Below, piece after piece: positions 6,233-6,572 of a stretch of 6,572 bases of DNA. The position numbers were made by a program, and so were the translations under genes. The notes under the pieces are model-generated. The model was not told the origin of the DNA and searched no databases. It saw only the letters and a program-made list of their open reading frames with translations. Position 1 is the first letter of the stretch. Every line of letters begins with the position of its first letter. This DNA comes from Rubrivivax sp. Its GTDB lineage: Bacteria > Pseudomonadota > Gammaproteobacteria > Burkholderiales > Burkholderiaceae_C. The stretch spans positions 1 to 6,572 of the forward strand of contig JAUYAJ010000459.1 of the NCBI GenBank assembly GCA_030693565.1, read 5' to 3'.

Positions 6233-6572
6233 TCAGCGGCGCGCGTCGCGCTTGGCTTGCGTGCGCCGCCCGGCGCCAGAAATGTGGCCCTGGATCGGGC
6301 GCGTCCGTGCCGCCGCCAGCTGGACCATCTTGGCCTCGGTACGGGCGCGTTCGCTGCCGGGATCGACACCCACGCCGGCTGTGCTCGGAGCGACGGCCGG
6401 TGCTTTGGCGCTGCGCGCTGCCCGGACGGGCATCTGCGCTGATGCAGGCTTGGCGGCAGCCTTCTTGGCCGCAGCCCGAACCGAGGTCTTCACACCAGCC
6501 TGCGCGCCGGCCCGCTTCGCCGTGGTGACGGCGGCCTTGTCGGCACGCGCCTGGGCAGCGGCCAGGCGCGCG
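6233..6572 (-). CDS. Ala/Lys/Arg-rich basic protein of unknown function (N-terminus beyond window)
   Basis: The frame is open from the window edge to a TGA at 6235-6233, giving 112 visible C-terminal residues. The first part is low-complexity and basic (for example VRAAAKKAAAKPASAQ, 31-46), like histone H1-type or AlgP-type tails. A short Pro/Ser/Gly segment (57-73) leads to a less repetitive tail, EAKMVQLAAARTRPIQGHIS (79-98), then GAGRRTQAKRDARR (99-112). This tail resembles a C-terminal pattern I recall in small Burkholderiales hypothetical proteins (I-x-G-x-x-S, then R-x-x-Q-x-RRD), a loose resemblance only. It has no visible catalytic motif, membrane segment or signal peptide. It is convergent with the cardiolipin synthase, about 100 bases apart. 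The amino-acid bias favours a coding region, but GC-rich DNA produces Ala/Arg-rich spurious frames, so certainty is moderate. A nucleic-acid-binding role is possible from charge alone. Confidence 0.6.
   Translation of the reverse strand, partial: ARLAAAQARADKAAVTTAKRAGAQAGVKTSVRAAAKKAAAKPASAQMPVRAARSAKAPAVAPSTAGVGVDPGSERARTEAKMVQLAAARTRPIQGHISGAGRRTQAKRDARR

Noticed and set aside
1..6572. tRNA or rRNA genes, CRISPR arrays, and phage or toxin-antitoxin modules
   Set aside because: Scanning by eye found no regularly spaced repeats, tRNA-like cloverleaf or rRNA sequence, and no small paired genes; the gaps are all under about 300 bases and accounted for.

Overview
The window is GC-rich, densely coding DNA that reads like a chromosomal segment of a betaproteobacterium, most likely Burkholderiales. 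That placement is inferred from base composition, codon use and the look of the proteins; no taxonomic marker is present. Five protein-coding genes and one transposase relic can be supported. Two genes run off the window edges.

Layout: (1) Bases 1-1334, minus strand: the first 444 residues of a FadE-type acyl-CoA dehydrogenase (fatty-acid beta-oxidation), with a strong Shine-Dalgarno. (2) Bases 1335-1482: a short divergent intergenic region with an 8-bp direct repeat. (3) Bases 1483-2328, plus: a six-helix voltage-gated potassium-type channel with a C-terminal four-cysteine zinc-ribbon-like tail. (4) Bases 2329-2489: a non-coding leader that can form two overlapping, mutually exclusive hairpins followed by a terminator-like hairpin with eight T residues, ending 14 bases before the next start codon. 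(5) Bases 2490-4409, plus: a DASS/SLC13-type anion or dicarboxylate transporter with two TrkA_C (RCK_C) domains separated by a long charged linker. (6) Bases 4410-4680: an intergenic region holding a frameshifted minus-strand fragment of an IS91-family transposase. (7) Bases 4681-6132, plus: a cardiolipin synthase with two HKD motifs and two N-terminal membrane helices. (8) Bases 6233-6572, minus: the C-terminal part of an Ala/Lys/Arg-rich basic protein of unknown function, convergent with the cardiolipin synthase.

The genes do not form one obvious pathway. Three of the five encode inner-membrane proteins (channel, transporter, lipid synthase) and FadE supplies lipid catabolism, but spacing, strand changes and the IS relic suggest separate transcription units. 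The most unusual regulatory feature is the terminator-like structure directly before the transporter start. No wholly new multi-gene system is evident.
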